From: a virus
Strand: one strand, 5' to 3'
Length of the DNA: 39,278 nt
Virus record (IMG/VR): IMGVR_UViG_3300020472_003932
Span: 1 to 39,278 of that record
Within the stretch, counting starts at the first letter, position 1; each line of letters opens with the position of its first letter. Positions 30,513 through 38,980 of this stretch are shown piece by piece. A model generated the notes under the pieces. The model ran no database searches and had not been told where the DNA came from. It saw nothing but the letters and a program-made list of their open reading frames with translations. A program made the translations under genes and the position numbers.

Positions 30513-33500
30513 TGGCTATCAACCCAGAAGACCTGAAAATCCTCCGCTCTGAACGCATCTCTGACGAGAGCGACGGCGGCGGACAAATGACCAACGAAGA
30601 GATCAACCCAGGCGAGGTCAATAACCTGTGGTCAGATATCTCGTTAACGCTGCAGATCGGCGGGGGTGTGTCGATCCGTAAATTGTACGGTGCGATTGCA
30701 TCCGCCAACCGTGATCAGCTGCTGGGTGCCGGTTTTTTCATCAGCCGCGATGCATCGGCTGAAAACGTCTCCACGTTGCTGTTTGACACGGATGACCACT
30801 ATGACGAGCGCGCCGCAGCACGGGATAAAATCGAGAGTTATCGGGTTAAATCAACCCGGTCACCGCTGCGCCCGGTGGGTACTCAGCGTGAGGGGCAGCG
30901 CAGCATTATTGTGTACTCCGACAGCTCGTCGGATGCGCCTGAAATCGGTGCCGTACTGTTCCTCGTCAATAACAACACGGGCGACGAGCAGGCGATACAG
31001 GTCACGGACGTGACGGGCCAGTATCAGGATTATTACTACGAGCAAAACAACGAGTATAAAAAGTACCGCGCATGGGAGCACACAATCACGATCAGCCAAG
31101 CGTTGCAGTATGAGTTCGAGGGGCGCGACCCTGAGCCCGTGGTCACGCACCCGACCGAGATTTTTAAGTCTCAAACCAGCGACGGGCAGAATTACTACGG
31201 CATCAAGCCGCTGCAAGCTGCTGCCACTGCTGGTGACCAGTCGGTCAAAGTGGACGGCATTTTTCAGTCGATTATCCCGGCGCTGACATCAGAGACCGCG
31301 TTGGTCGATCAGAGTGTCGGTGTCGTCCGCCGGGCGTATCCGTCAGCTGGCGATCAGGTCACCCGGTCGCTCGGTACCCGTTCCGGTGCGCAGGATATTA
31401 CCCTGCCGACTTGGTGGGCGCGTGGCACCCTGATACTCATCGTCGCGGGCGGCGAATATGAGGACGACGGCGATATCATGACGCACACCTCGGGCGCCGA
31501 TTATGTGACTGATATCGAACTGGATCCGATTAATAAACGCCTTGTGTTTACAGTGAGCGGCAGCCGCTCAGTCTCCGTCAAATACGAGCCATCCTCCGCT
31601 CTGGAGCTGACGCCGTACACCGATAAAGTGACCGTCGGTGAGGGCAACCGACAAGCCACGTATACCTTCCAGTTGTACCCGGCACCACTGCCCGGGACGG
31701 TGCGCGTTGAGTTTATGTACCTGGGTGACTGGTACACCCTCGATGACAACGCCACCGGTGAGCTGACCGGCGATGCCACCGGCACCATCAACTACAGCAC
31801 CGGCTCAGGCAGCATCAGCCTGCCAGCCGAACCGGATCTCGGTAGTGCCATCATTTATACATGGGCGCAGTCCCCGTACTACACCGGCGATCTCGGCAGC
31901 CGTGATGTCGCGTTTGAGATCCCTGTTGCAGGCAGCCCGGTGCAGGGCACGATGGAGGTCGCGTGGTCGCGAGGGGGTATCAACTACACCGCCACGGCGG
32001 ATGCTAACGACACACTGAGCAGCAGCGCCGGTGAAGTGGCAGACGGGCATGTTATTTTCACCCCGGCGAACCTGCCCGATACCGATATCACGCTGACGTA
32101 TACAAATCACAATGATGCGTTTATCACGCACAATGCGAGCATCAGTCAGCAAACCGGTGGACAGCTGGTTATCAATCTGCCGGATACGGATATTCAGCGT
32201 GGATCAGTCGGGTTTAATCTGGATCTCACGTACACGTCTGAAACCCTGTCTGACGGTACGGTTACTACTACGCGGTTTACCAAGGGCTATCGCATATACA
32301 GTACCGGCAGTGGCTCCGTCGCGTATCAGGTCGCGGGCAGTCGCAGCGGTGGTCATGTATGTGGGTCACTGGATGCACCCGCTGGCACGATCACGCTGGA
32401 TTGCGATGAGTTTACTGTTGTGGCGGTAGATTACACAAAATCCAGTGGCGTGCTCGGCGGGTGGGAAAAAAATGTGGTCGTTAAAACCATGCGGGTTGAG
32501 ACACAGACTGCCGCAATCCGCTACATGAGCACGTCTGCGGGCACTGAAGTCTCTGAGACCATCAGCCTGTCAGCTCTGGAGCTGAAAATCCCACTGCAGG
32601 ACGATTTCGTACTGCCCGGCGCCGTGTTTACTGTGGGTGGATACGAGCTGGTGACCGATACGAATGGCAATGTGCTACGTGGCTGGGATGTCGATACCGG
32701 CGCGGGCGTGACGGTCGGTAATCTCGATGTGGCTGCGGGCTGCGCGATCGTCAGCTACAACGATATCCGTACCTACATCAGCAGCCTGACCACGTCAGTC
32801 ACCGCGCTGTTGGCGGGTGTGGGTGCCGGTGCAGCAGTGGATAGTGTGGTTTTCCGTACTGCCGCCAGCCCATTGCGCCCATCGGGCATGCAGTTTCAGG
32901 CCCGTCGTGCGTCTGACGGCGCGCTGATGCTTGCAGAGTCGGATAACGCGGGCGACATTTCGGGCACTTTTCAGAGCGATGACCGGGATGACGCGCTGCC
33001 CCAGCCCGGCACCAGCATCTATGGCGGGTCATATCAAATGACGATTGTGCAGCCGTCATACACCTCCGGCGATGCCGGAGGAACCGTAGAGTCAGACATC
33101 GGCCTCGTCGAAATCATCTTTGATGACCCCGTCCTGTTGGCAACACTGACCTACAACGCGGTAGCCTATAAAACCATCCCGCAGGATCCGGATAAGCTCG
33201 GGGTGGACCCGGTAAAACTGCCATCCGACGGGCGCGTGCCCATTTATAAAGACGGCTACAAGCTGCAGATCCACAACACGCAGGACATCAGCGTCGCCAG
33301 CCCGGTAGCAGGTCAGGTGATCAACTGCGGCCGCACGGATTTAACGCATGTTTTTGTGACCGGTGATAACGGCCATTACCTGGCGTTTGATCAGTTCACA
33401 GCCGATCTTGCAGCCGGTACTGTCACCCTGGCTGACCCGCTCAATCTCGTCGATACCGACGGCACCAGCCTGCCGACACCACTCACCGTTGCGCACCGCA

Positions 33501-34066
33501 TTTCACAGCGTGTGGTCTGCACCCAGGCCGGTATTGACGGTACACTGCAGCTCAATCTGCAGCTGACGCAGGACTACCCGGCAGACACCAGCTACGTGAG
33601 CGGTTTTGTAGATCTCGGTGATATCGGCAGCCGCGTTTACAACCTCTTTGACCAAAAAGTGGATGAAGCCGGGCTGTTTAAAGACACGCTGGTCGGCGAC
33701 CCGGCATCGGCTACATACGACGACCTCAACTACCCGATCCTTGTCAGCAACTACGGCGCAGTCGAAGACCGCTGGAAGCTGAAATTCACCGGCAGCGAGT
33801 CGTTCGAATGCCACTCAGAGCAGCGCGGCCTCATCGGCACCGGCAACATCAATGCCGACTTCAGCCCGATCAACCCCATGAACGGCCAGCCGTACCTCAC
33901 CATTTATGCCGCAGGCTTTGGGGCTGGCTGGGTTAACAGCAACATCATCCGCTTCAACACCGAAGCCGCATCAGCACCGATCTGGGCCATCCGCTCCGTC
34001 ACACCGAGCAACACGCCGGTCGCGGACGATGAGGTCTATATCGAGTTGACAGGGAGTGCAGACTGA
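30512..34066 (+). CDS. Large tail-tip protein
   Basis: 1184 residues made of many beta-sandwich-like segments. The start SDISLTLQIGGGVSIRKLYG precedes repeated Ig-like stretches (about 360-660, for example GTVRVEFMYLGDWYTLDDNA and GTMEVAWSRGGINYTATADA). The C-terminus (about 1090-1184) has an RWKLKFTGSESFECHSEQRG segment. It overlaps neighbours by one base. Likely a central tail-tip or baseplate component. I do not know a named family; role inferred from size and position. Confidence 0.7.
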   Translation: MAINPEDLKILRSERISDESDGGGQMTNEEINPGEVNNLWSDISLTLQIGGGVSIRKLYGAIASANRDQLLGAGFFISRDASAENVSTLLFDTDDHYDERAAARDKIESYRVKSTRSPLRPVGTQREGQRSIIVYSDSSSDAPEIGAVLFLVNNNTGDEQAIQVTDVTGQYQDYYYEQNNEYKKYRAWEHTITISQALQYEFEGRDPEPVVTHPTEIFKSQTSDGQNYYGIKPLQAAATAGDQSVKVDGIFQSIIPALTSETALVDQSVGVVRRAYPSAGDQVTRSLGTRSGAQDITLPTWWARGTLILIVAGGEYEDDGDIMTHTSGADYVTDIELDPINKRLVFTVSGSRSVSVKYEPSSALELTPYTDKVTVGEGNRQATYTFQLYPAPLPGTVRVEFMYLGDWYTLDDNATGELTGDATGTINYSTGSGSISLPAEPDLGSAIIYTWAQSPYYTGDLGSRDVAFEIPVAGSPVQGTMEVAWSRGGINYTATADANDTLSSSAGEVADGHVIFTPANLPDTDITLTYTNHNDAFITHNASISQQTGGQLVINLPDTDIQRGSVGFNLDLTYTSETLSDGTVTTTRFTKGYRIYSTGSGSVAYQVAGSRSGGHVCGSLDAPAGTITLDCDEFTVVAVDYTKSSGVLGGWEKNVVVKTMRVETQTAAIRYMSTSAGTEVSETISLSALELKIPLQDDFVLPGAVFTVGGYELVTDTNGNVLRGWDVDTGAGVTVGNLDVAAGCAIVSYNDIRTYISSLTTSVTALLAGVGAGAAVDSVVFRTAASPLRPSGMQFQARRASDGALMLAESDNAGDISGTFQSDDRDDALPQPGTSIYGGSYQMTIVQPSYTSGDAGGTVESDIGLVEIIFDDPVLLATLTYNAVAYKTIPQDPDKLGVDPVKLPSDGRVPIYKDGYKLQIHNTQDISVASPVAGQVINCGRTDLTHVFVTGDNGHYLAFDQFTADLAAGTVTLADPLNLVDTDGTSLPTPLTVAHRISQRVVCTQAGIDGTLQLNLQLTQDYPADTSYVSGFVDLGDIGSRVYNLFDQKVDEAGLFKDTLVGDPASATYDDLNYPILVSNYGAVEDRWKLKFTGSESFECHSEQRGLIGTGNINADFSPINPMNGQPYLTIYAAGFGAGWVNSNIIRFNTEAASAPIWAIRSVTPSNTPVADDEVYIELTGSAD

Positions 34067-35067
34067 TGGGTATGGCTCCGATTCGGTACGCGTACGATGA
34101 CGCCGGTGCGCCGGTGCTCTCTGATGTTACTGACTGCCTGTATCAGATTCTGAAGGCATGTCTTGTTGATGGGTATGGCGGTAAAAGCGCTGCGGGCTGG
34201 TCGGTGGTGTATGACGACTGGTCTGGCTCAGGAGTTTTTACGATTACTAATGCGTTGCAGACGTTTGTGTTGGGCTTAAAAAAGTTTTCAGGATCAATCT
34301 ACGGGCCGGGAATTTTTATTTGTGAGGCGATGATCAACGCCAGCACTCCGGTCAATGCGCGCTCTGGACGATATTATTTGAGCAGTCTGGATGATCTGAC
34401 GGAGGCGGGTGAGTTTCAGCGGGGGCAATTTTACAACCTGCCAAATGCTGGTCAGTTTGTGATGTATGCCAATGATAACGCATTTCATCTGTTCAGTGGG
34501 CCAACTGGCGATCTGTTTAATTCACATAATACCGACGGTGATGATATTTGCTTCTGGGGTTCTGGTGCAATGTTTAATGCGCAGGGGTTGGCGGATGGCG
34601 ATCTCGGTAATGGTGCGGTCTGGGTCGGGAATTACCGCCGCTATCAGTCCAGCTCGCCAGGCTATACGGTGATGACGGATTACTCCTCGAACTGGCACGG
34701 CACTCAGTTTTATTCTGATGGATCAGCGGCGCTGAGTGAGACGTGGATGCAGCTGCAGCCATTTTCGCAGTCAACCTATAATGCAACAATAAATATCTCT
34801 GGATCACGTTATTTGCCCTTGGCTCCGGCGATGGCGCTCAGCAGGTCAGATAATGCCGACATCGGGATTGTGCCAGGGTTGTACTCATGTCCCCAGATCG
34901 TTTCATATCAGCAATCGATTGCTCGTAGTGTTCTGCGGCAATACTTTGATACATCTTTGCAAACGCTGAAAGACACGATTGAGCTGGGAGGTAAAACATT
35001 CACGGCCTGTAACCTTGGCTGGGATATCTACGGCATGATCAGTCTGGAGCCGGAGGACTGGCTGTGA
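34066..35067 (+). CDS. Tail protein, probable variable tip/receptor component
   Basis: 333 residues, rich in Gly, Ser, Tyr and aromatic residues (SGSIYGPGIFICEAMINAST; CFWGSGAMFNAQGLADGD). The DNA is more AT-rich than the rest of the tail operon, suggesting exchange. TGATG-type coupling with its neighbour and an overlap with the next start. Related-looking proteins occur in tail-tip modules of Mu-like siphophages. Receptor role is an inference. Confidence 0.65.
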   Translation: MGMAPIRYAYDDAGAPVLSDVTDCLYQILKACLVDGYGGKSAAGWSVVYDDWSGSGVFTITNALQTFVLGLKKFSGSIYGPGIFICEAMINASTPVNARSGRYYLSSLDDLTEAGEFQRGQFYNLPNAGQFVMYANDNAFHLFSGPTGDLFNSHNTDGDDICFWGSGAMFNAQGLADGDLGNGAVWVGNYRRYQSSSPGYTVMTDYSSNWHGTQFYSDGSAALSETWMQLQPFSQSTYNATINISGSRYLPLAPAMALSRSDNADIGIVPGLYSCPQIVSYQQSIARSVLRQYFDTSLQTLKDTIELGGKTFTACNLGWDIYGMISLEPEDWL

Positions 35068-35804
35068 GCATCGGCTATTGCCCGCCGGTGTTTGTTTATA
35101 CGCCGCCAGACCCGGTGGAATTTGTTGATTTGCTACACAACCTGCCCGCCGCTGATCTCTGGGTTGTGCAGTTTTATCGATCGCTGACGAACAATGAGCA
35201 GCTTGTTGTCATTCAGGGCGATATATTCCGGTTTTCCAAGGCCTCTTTCGACAACGCCGGTGAATACCGCCTGATTGCCTTCCGTGTGCGTAACGGCGGA
35301 TTGGATGCTGGTATGTGGTGGGTGGATTCGTACGTGTACGACTCCGGGCAGGTCAATATCGAGTTTACAAACAATTTGCCGGATGAGGGCACAGGCGACC
35401 CCGGCTCATTCAGCGGTACCGCAACCGTCGCTGACCAGCCTGCGCAGCGTATTGTGATTGCCACAGCGTTGGACGGTGAATCACCGCGCCAACTGGCACA
35501 GACGGTATCCAGCCCGGTAACGGGCGAGTACCTGTTAGAGTGGCTGGGCTACAACGGCCAGGTGCTCGTCACCGTGTTTGATGACTACGGCGTTGATTTT
35601 GTTGAGGGCGCTGCCCACGGCGTGGGTGAGCGTATTCACCCGACGGGCTATAACGGCTATGTGTACCAGGTATCCGATACCGGCACGCTCGGGCCAGAGC
35701 CGGAGTGGCCCACAACAGAGGGAGCTGTCGTCGTCACCGGCAGCTGTACTCTGACGGCCAAACGTTTTTTCCGCCCTGTCAGCGAAGGGCCTTTTTTCGT
35801 ATGA
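35064..35804 (+). CDS. Tail protein with C-terminal terminator in its gene
   Basis: 246 residues. N-terminal part CPPVFVYTPPDPVEFVDLLH, middle beta domain (FRLIAFRVRNGG-like, about 60-95), then an Ig/carboxypeptidase-like domain (about 120-190; GEYLLEWLGYNGQVLVTVFD). The last 12 codons contain an intrinsic terminator hairpin. It is coupled upstream and downstream (ATGA). Tail-tip role inferred from operon. Confidence 0.65.
   Translation: MSIGYCPPVFVYTPPDPVEFVDLLHNLPAADLWVVQFYRSLTNNEQLVVIQGDIFRFSKASFDNAGEYRLIAFRVRNGGLDAGMWWVDSYVYDSGQVNIEFTNNLPDEGTGDPGSFSGTATVADQPAQRIVIATALDGESPRQLAQTVSSPVTGEYLLEWLGYNGQVLVTVFDDYGVDFVEGAAHGVGERIHPTGYNGYVYQVSDTGTLGPEPEWPTTEGAVVVTGSCTLTAKRFFRPVSEGPFFV
35773..35797 (+). 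terminator. Intrinsic terminator inside the end of a coding sequence
   Basis: GCCCT (35773-35777), loop GTCAGCGA, AGGGC (35786-35790), then CTTTTTT. The stop codon follows 5 nt later, so the last residues of the tail protein are encoded by the terminator. A 5-bp stem with T6 could reduce expression of the downstream hub gene. Confidence 0.65.
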
Positions 35805-35926
35805 GCCGCAGCCATCTCCACTCACAGTCACTCTGCGCCGTGACCACCGCGCCCATGTCTTTTCCCGTCATCCCGCGGTTTGTGGGACTCGCCTCCGAGC
35901 CGCAGATCCATACCGGTGCCTGCTGA
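35801..35926 (+). CDS. Possible 41-residue coupled protein
   Basis: Open frame beginning ATGA at the stop of the 246-residue gene and ending TGATG at the start of the hub gene, so it bridges them exactly. MSRSHLHSQSLCAVTTAPMS then FPVIPRFVGLASEPQIHTG. Part of it (from 35867, GTCATCCCGCGG) resembles a degenerate REP-type palindrome, which can create such peptides by chance. It is equally possible that this is just translational coupling sequence. Confidence 0.35.
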   Translation: MSRSHLHSQSLCAVTTAPMSFPVIPRFVGLASEPQIHTGAC

Positions 35927-37692
35927 TGCCCGTCCTCTATGCCCGCGCGGCCACATCCGTCAGATCCGCCAACCGTCAGGCAGCAGCCCGGTCTGATCAG
36001 CCGTGGTCAGCAACCACCGACCGCAGCGGCCGCACCGCCCTGGCTGTTGTCAGCGCAGATCAGCAGCAGACTGCGCAGACAGCACTGCCGATCACAACGG
36101 CACCCGACAAAACCGCGCAGGTCACAACCCCGCTCACCAGCGCAGATCAGCAGCAGACTGCGCAGACAGCACTACACATCACAGGCGCACCGGACAAAAC
36201 CGCCCAGGTCTCAGCGCTGTACGCCAGCGCAGATCAACAGCCAGCAGCACAAACGACATTGCCCGTGCATCAGGCCGCGCTGAAAGTCGTCAATCGCGCA
36301 ACCCCCATCCGGGGCACAGATCCGACAGCCATCCGGATCAGCGAATACACCCTCGGGCAGGCCGCACTGCTGACCAGCGTCAGCCCCAATTTCAACCTGA
36401 CCGACGGCCCGTACATCCCCAGCGCTGACATTAAAATCGCCACGTTTGAGCTGACAAAACTACCCGCGTGGAACATCAGCATCATCAGCAAAAGCCGCGT
36501 GCATAAAGCCCCGGATAAAGAGCGCGCCAGTGACCTGCCCTGGGGTGCGGGACACACATACTATGAACGCTCAACCCAGCCCTATGAGGCTGAGCAACCG
36601 TATCTGCCGGGTGAGCTGACGCCGAGCCCGGACATCAAGAGGAGTTACATCAGTATGAACCTGGTTAATGTGATTGCGCTGCCGGGTGAGCAGCCGCTGG
36701 CGTACCGCGACCTGAAGCTGAGCCTGAGTCAGGATGGTGTGCCATGGAGCTGCTCGTTCAACGTGACGAACGACGGCAGCCGCTCGCTTGTGGAGCCGGA
36801 TCTGTCAGGTAAAAAAGAAGTGCGGATCGAGATTAACGGCTGGCAGTGGGTGTTCTTTATGGATCGCCCGCGTGAGTCGCGGGTGATTCAGGGCAATCAG
36901 CTGCAGCGTGCGTATTCTGTGACCGGCTACAGTCGTGGGCATTACATGAGTGCGGAGTACGCGCCGTTACGCTCAAAGAGTATAAGCAGCACGACGGCTG
37001 TGCAGGCTGCGACGGCGGAGCTGGATGGTACCGGGTTCAGTCTGGTATGGGATACCGCGCGGCTGCCGGACTGGCCGATGGCCAGCAGCTCGTTCAGTTA
37101 TCAGGGCCGGTCACCCATGCAAGTGATCAAACGCCTGGCGGAGGCTGCTGGCGCAGTGGTTCAGGCGAGCATGGCGGCGGATGAGCTGATTGTGTCTCCG
37201 CGTTACTACCCGTTGCCGTGGAACCTTGAAAACTATGTCGTCGACCACACGATCCACGAGAACCAGGTGCTGAGCCTGAGCCGCGACTGGCAGCCGGGCA
37301 AGCTGTTTAACGCTGTCGTGGTGACCTCGGGTGTGGATACGGCAGACGGTGTGTCGCTGACGGTTCAGCGCTCAGGTACTGCCGGTGACATCGAGGCCGA
37401 CGAGGTGGTGGATGAATGGGCCACAGCGTACGAGGCAACGAAGGCTCGGGGTGGGCAGATTCTGGCCGCCAGCGGTGTGTGGATGATTTACACCTTGCGC
37501 CTGCGGGTTCCTGAGTATCAGGGTGCTGAGCCGGGCCTGATTCTGCCGGGTGAGACGCTGGCGGTGGTGTTTGAGGATTCGTCTGAGTCGTTCCGTGGCT
37601 ACTGCACTGCGACCGACATTGATGAAGATAGTAAAGGCCGGGTATCGCAGACGCTGACGGTGGCGCGGCCATACGAGTGGGAGAGTAACTGA
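35926..37692 (+). CDS. Tail hub-like protein with N-terminal 29-residue repeats
   Basis: 588 residues. About 43-125 carries SADQQQTAQTAL repeats with 29-residue period. The rest (about 240-588) reads like a phage hub (gpD/gp27-type) protein: LAYRDLKLSLSQDGVPWSCS, INGWQWVFFMDRPRESRVI, YQGRSPMQVIKRLAEAAGAV and a C-terminal RVSQTLTVARPYEW. Such proteins anchor the tip below the tape measure. TGATG coupling to the frame before it. Hub role is inferred from pattern. Confidence 0.65.
   Translation: MPVLYARAATSVRSANRQAAARSDQPWSATTDRSGRTALAVVSADQQQTAQTALPITTAPDKTAQVTTPLTSADQQQTAQTALHITGAPDKTAQVSALYASADQQPAAQTTLPVHQAALKVVNRATPIRGTDPTAIRISEYTLGQAALLTSVSPNFNLTDGPYIPSADIKIATFELTKLPAWNISIISKSRVHKAPDKERASDLPWGAGHTYYERSTQPYEAEQPYLPGELTPSPDIKRSYISMNLVNVIALPGEQPLAYRDLKLSLSQDGVPWSCSFNVTNDGSRSLVEPDLSGKKEVRIEINGWQWVFFMDRPRESRVIQGNQLQRAYSVTGYSRGHYMSAEYAPLRSKSISSTTAVQAATAELDGTGFSLVWDTARLPDWPMASSSFSYQGRSPMQVIKRLAEAAGAVVQASMAADELIVSPRYYPLPWNLENYVVDHTIHENQVLSLSRDWQPGKLFNAVVVTSGVDTADGVSLTVQRSGTAGDIEADEVVDEWATAYEATKARGGQILAASGVWMIYTLRLRVPEYQGAEPGLILPGETLAVVFEDSSESFRGYCTATDIDEDSKGRVSQTLTVARPYEWESN
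36051..36311 (+). repeat. 87-bp tandem repeat within the hub gene
   Basis: Copies of a unit starting CAGCGCAGATCAGCAGCAGA lie at 36051, 36138 and 36225, i.e. exactly 87 bp (29 codons) apart. Copies 1 and 2 are close over most of the unit; copy 3 is divergent after its first third. The frame is preserved. Confidence 0.88.
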
Positions 37693-37919
37693 TGCGTAAT
37701 CCTTGGGTTCAGTTCGGCAAACTGTTTGCACCTGGTGCAAAGACGGTAGTGACAGTTCAGACCGTAAACGCCGATGGCAGCAGCATTGTGCAACTGCGTT
37801 CAGGCGACACGCTGCGAGTGATCGGTGACACGGTTGATGCAAATTCAAAGGCGGTTATTCAGGAGGGCAAAATCATCGGTAAGGCACCCGACCTGCCGAC
37901 TCAGACGGTCGAAGTCTGA
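37692..37919 (+). CDS. Small tail protein, beta-rich
   Basis: 75 residues. AKTVVTVQTVNADGSSIVQL, then SGDTLRVIGDTVDANSKAVI, suggests a single OB-like or SH3-like beta barrel. Overlaps the hub stop by one base and ends the tail operon, 17 nt before the structured com leader. Similar small proteins follow hub genes in other siphophages. Function unknown. Confidence 0.65.
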   Translation: MRNPWVQFGKLFAPGAKTVVTVQTVNADGSSIVQLRSGDTLRVIGDTVDANSKAVIQEGKIIGKAPDLPTQTVEV

Positions 37920-37936
37920 GGTAAAAGGGGGAAAGA

Positions 37937-38070
37937 GAGGCGACCGGTCAGCAGCTGCAACTGCCAACCGGACACCAAAGCACAGTGAACTGGCACTGTG
38001 AATCAGCCAAGGCCTCCCGCTCGTCGACGAGCCGGGCAAGCCTATCAGAAAACCATCTGAGGGGATTCAC
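37937..38070 (+). ncRNA. Structured 5' leader of com, candidate translational switch
   Basis: Hairpins read by hand: CCGGT (37944-37948)/ACCGG (37967-37971) with inner GCAG/CTGC; CACAGTG (37981-37987)/CACTGTG (37994-38000); GAGGC (37937-37941)/GCCTC (38012-38016) closing them; GCTCG-TCGA-CGAGC (38019-38032); TCAGA/TCTGA (38045-38060) abutting the GAGGGG ribosome site (38059-38064). GTGAATC (37998-38004) is also fully complementary to GATTCAC (38064-38070), just before the ATG, and competes with the second hairpin. Confidence 0.6.
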
Positions 38071-38259
38071 ATGCACGAAGTGCGATGCAACACTTGTAAC
38101 AAACTGCTGCTGAAGATCAGTGGCAGTGGCCGCGTAGAGGTTAAGTGCTCACGCTGCAAACACATCACTAAGTCAGAGTGCCGCGAGCGCCAGAATGGAG
38201 GAGACAGAAATGTCCAAACCACTGGTACCTTGGCCGGGCGGCAAACGCAAACTGGCTAA
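38071..38259 (+). CDS. com: Com-like zinc-finger translational regulator
   Basis: 62 residues, the same length as Mu Com. RCNTCNKLLLKISG and VKCSRCKHI give the four cysteines C6, C9, C26 and C29. In Mu, Com binds mom mRNA and frees its start site. Here the downstream gene is a methyltransferase, not mom. Com and that gene overlap by 50 nt in different frames, mirroring com-mom. GAGGGG is 6 nt before the ATG. Confidence 0.85.
   Translation: MHEVRCNTCNKLLLKISGSGRVEVKCSRCKHITKSECRERQNGGDRNVQTTGTLAGRQTQTG
38203..38214 (+). promoter_or_regulatory. Start-codon hairpin of dam
   Basis: GACA (38203-38206), GAAA tetraloop (38207-38210), TGTC (38211-38214). The ATG (38210-38212) lies in the loop and stem and the GGAGGAG ribosome site (38197-38203) leads into it. 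In Mu, the mom start is held in a stem that Com opens. A similar control of dam by Com is inferred. Confidence 0.5.
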
Positions 38260-38980
38260 ACACATTCTCCCCCTTCTGGGGGATCATACCTGTTATGTAG
38301 AGCCGTTCGCGGGCGCGGGCGGTATCTTCTTCAGCAAAGAACCCTCGAAGGTTGAGGTGCTGAACGACATCAACGGCGATATCACCAACCTCTATCGTGT
38401 AGTCAAGCATCACATGGGTGAGCTGTATGCTCAGTTCCGCTGGGCGCTGGTGAGCCGGGATAACTGGGACTGGCTGATCAAAACGCCGGTGGAGACACTG
38501 ACGGATATCCAGCGCGCGGCGCGGTTTCTGTATTTACAGAAGATGGCTTTCGGTGCCCGTGTGGATAGCCAGCACTTCGGCACGGCTGCAACAGCTCCGC
38601 CACGCTTCAACCTGCTGACACTGGAGCGGGATCTTGAAGCGGCGCACCTGCGTCTGAACCGTTGTTACATCGAGAACATGGACTGGAGGGTATTGGTGAA
38701 ACGCTATGATCGGCCAGGCACGGTGTTCTATGTGGATCCACCGTACTGGCAGTTGACCGGCTACGGCGTACCGTTTGACTGGCCGGAGTATGTAGCACTA
38801 CGAGAGCTGGCGGATACGATCAAAGGCCGCATGATCATCAGTATCAATGATCACCCTGACATCCGGGCGTTGTTTGATGGCATGGAGGTGATGGAGGTCG
38901 GCTATAACTACACGCTGGGTGGTGCTAAGTCGGGTGAGAAGAAGAGCACCGAGCTGATCTACGTCAGACGCCCCGCTTAA
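38210..38980 (+). CDS. dam: DNA adenine N6-methyltransferase, Dam type
   Basis: 256 residues from ATG 38210 (GGAGGAG upstream). Motif X PWPGGKRKL (7-15), motif I EPFAGAGG (31-38, AdoMet binding) and catalytic motif IV DPPY (176-179) are in Dam (alpha-class) order. It likely methylates adenine in GATC or a related site and shields phage DNA from restriction or affects regulation. It overlaps com at its 5' end and the XRE gene at its 3' end (17 nt). Confidence 0.93.
   Translation: MSKPLVPWPGGKRKLAKHILPLLGDHTCYVEPFAGAGGIFFSKEPSKVEVLNDINGDITNLYRVVKHHMGELYAQFRWALVSRDNWDWLIKTPVETLTDIQRAARFLYLQKMAFGARVDSQHFGTAATAPPRFNLLTLERDLEAAHLRLNRCYIENMDWRVLVKRYDRPGTVFYVDPPYWQLTGYGVPFDWPEYVALRELADTIKGRMIISINDHPDIRALFDGMEVMEVGYNYTLGGAKSGEKKSTELIYVRRPA

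Noticed and set aside
36051-36311. CRISPR-like or regulatory direct repeats
   Set aside because: The 87-bp period is contiguous, in frame and encodes protein repeats with no unique spacers.
35939-36428. Alternative-frame open frames over the hub repeats
   Set aside because: Arg/Pro/Ser-rich products generated by repeat composition in the wrong frame; the main frame runs through the whole gene.
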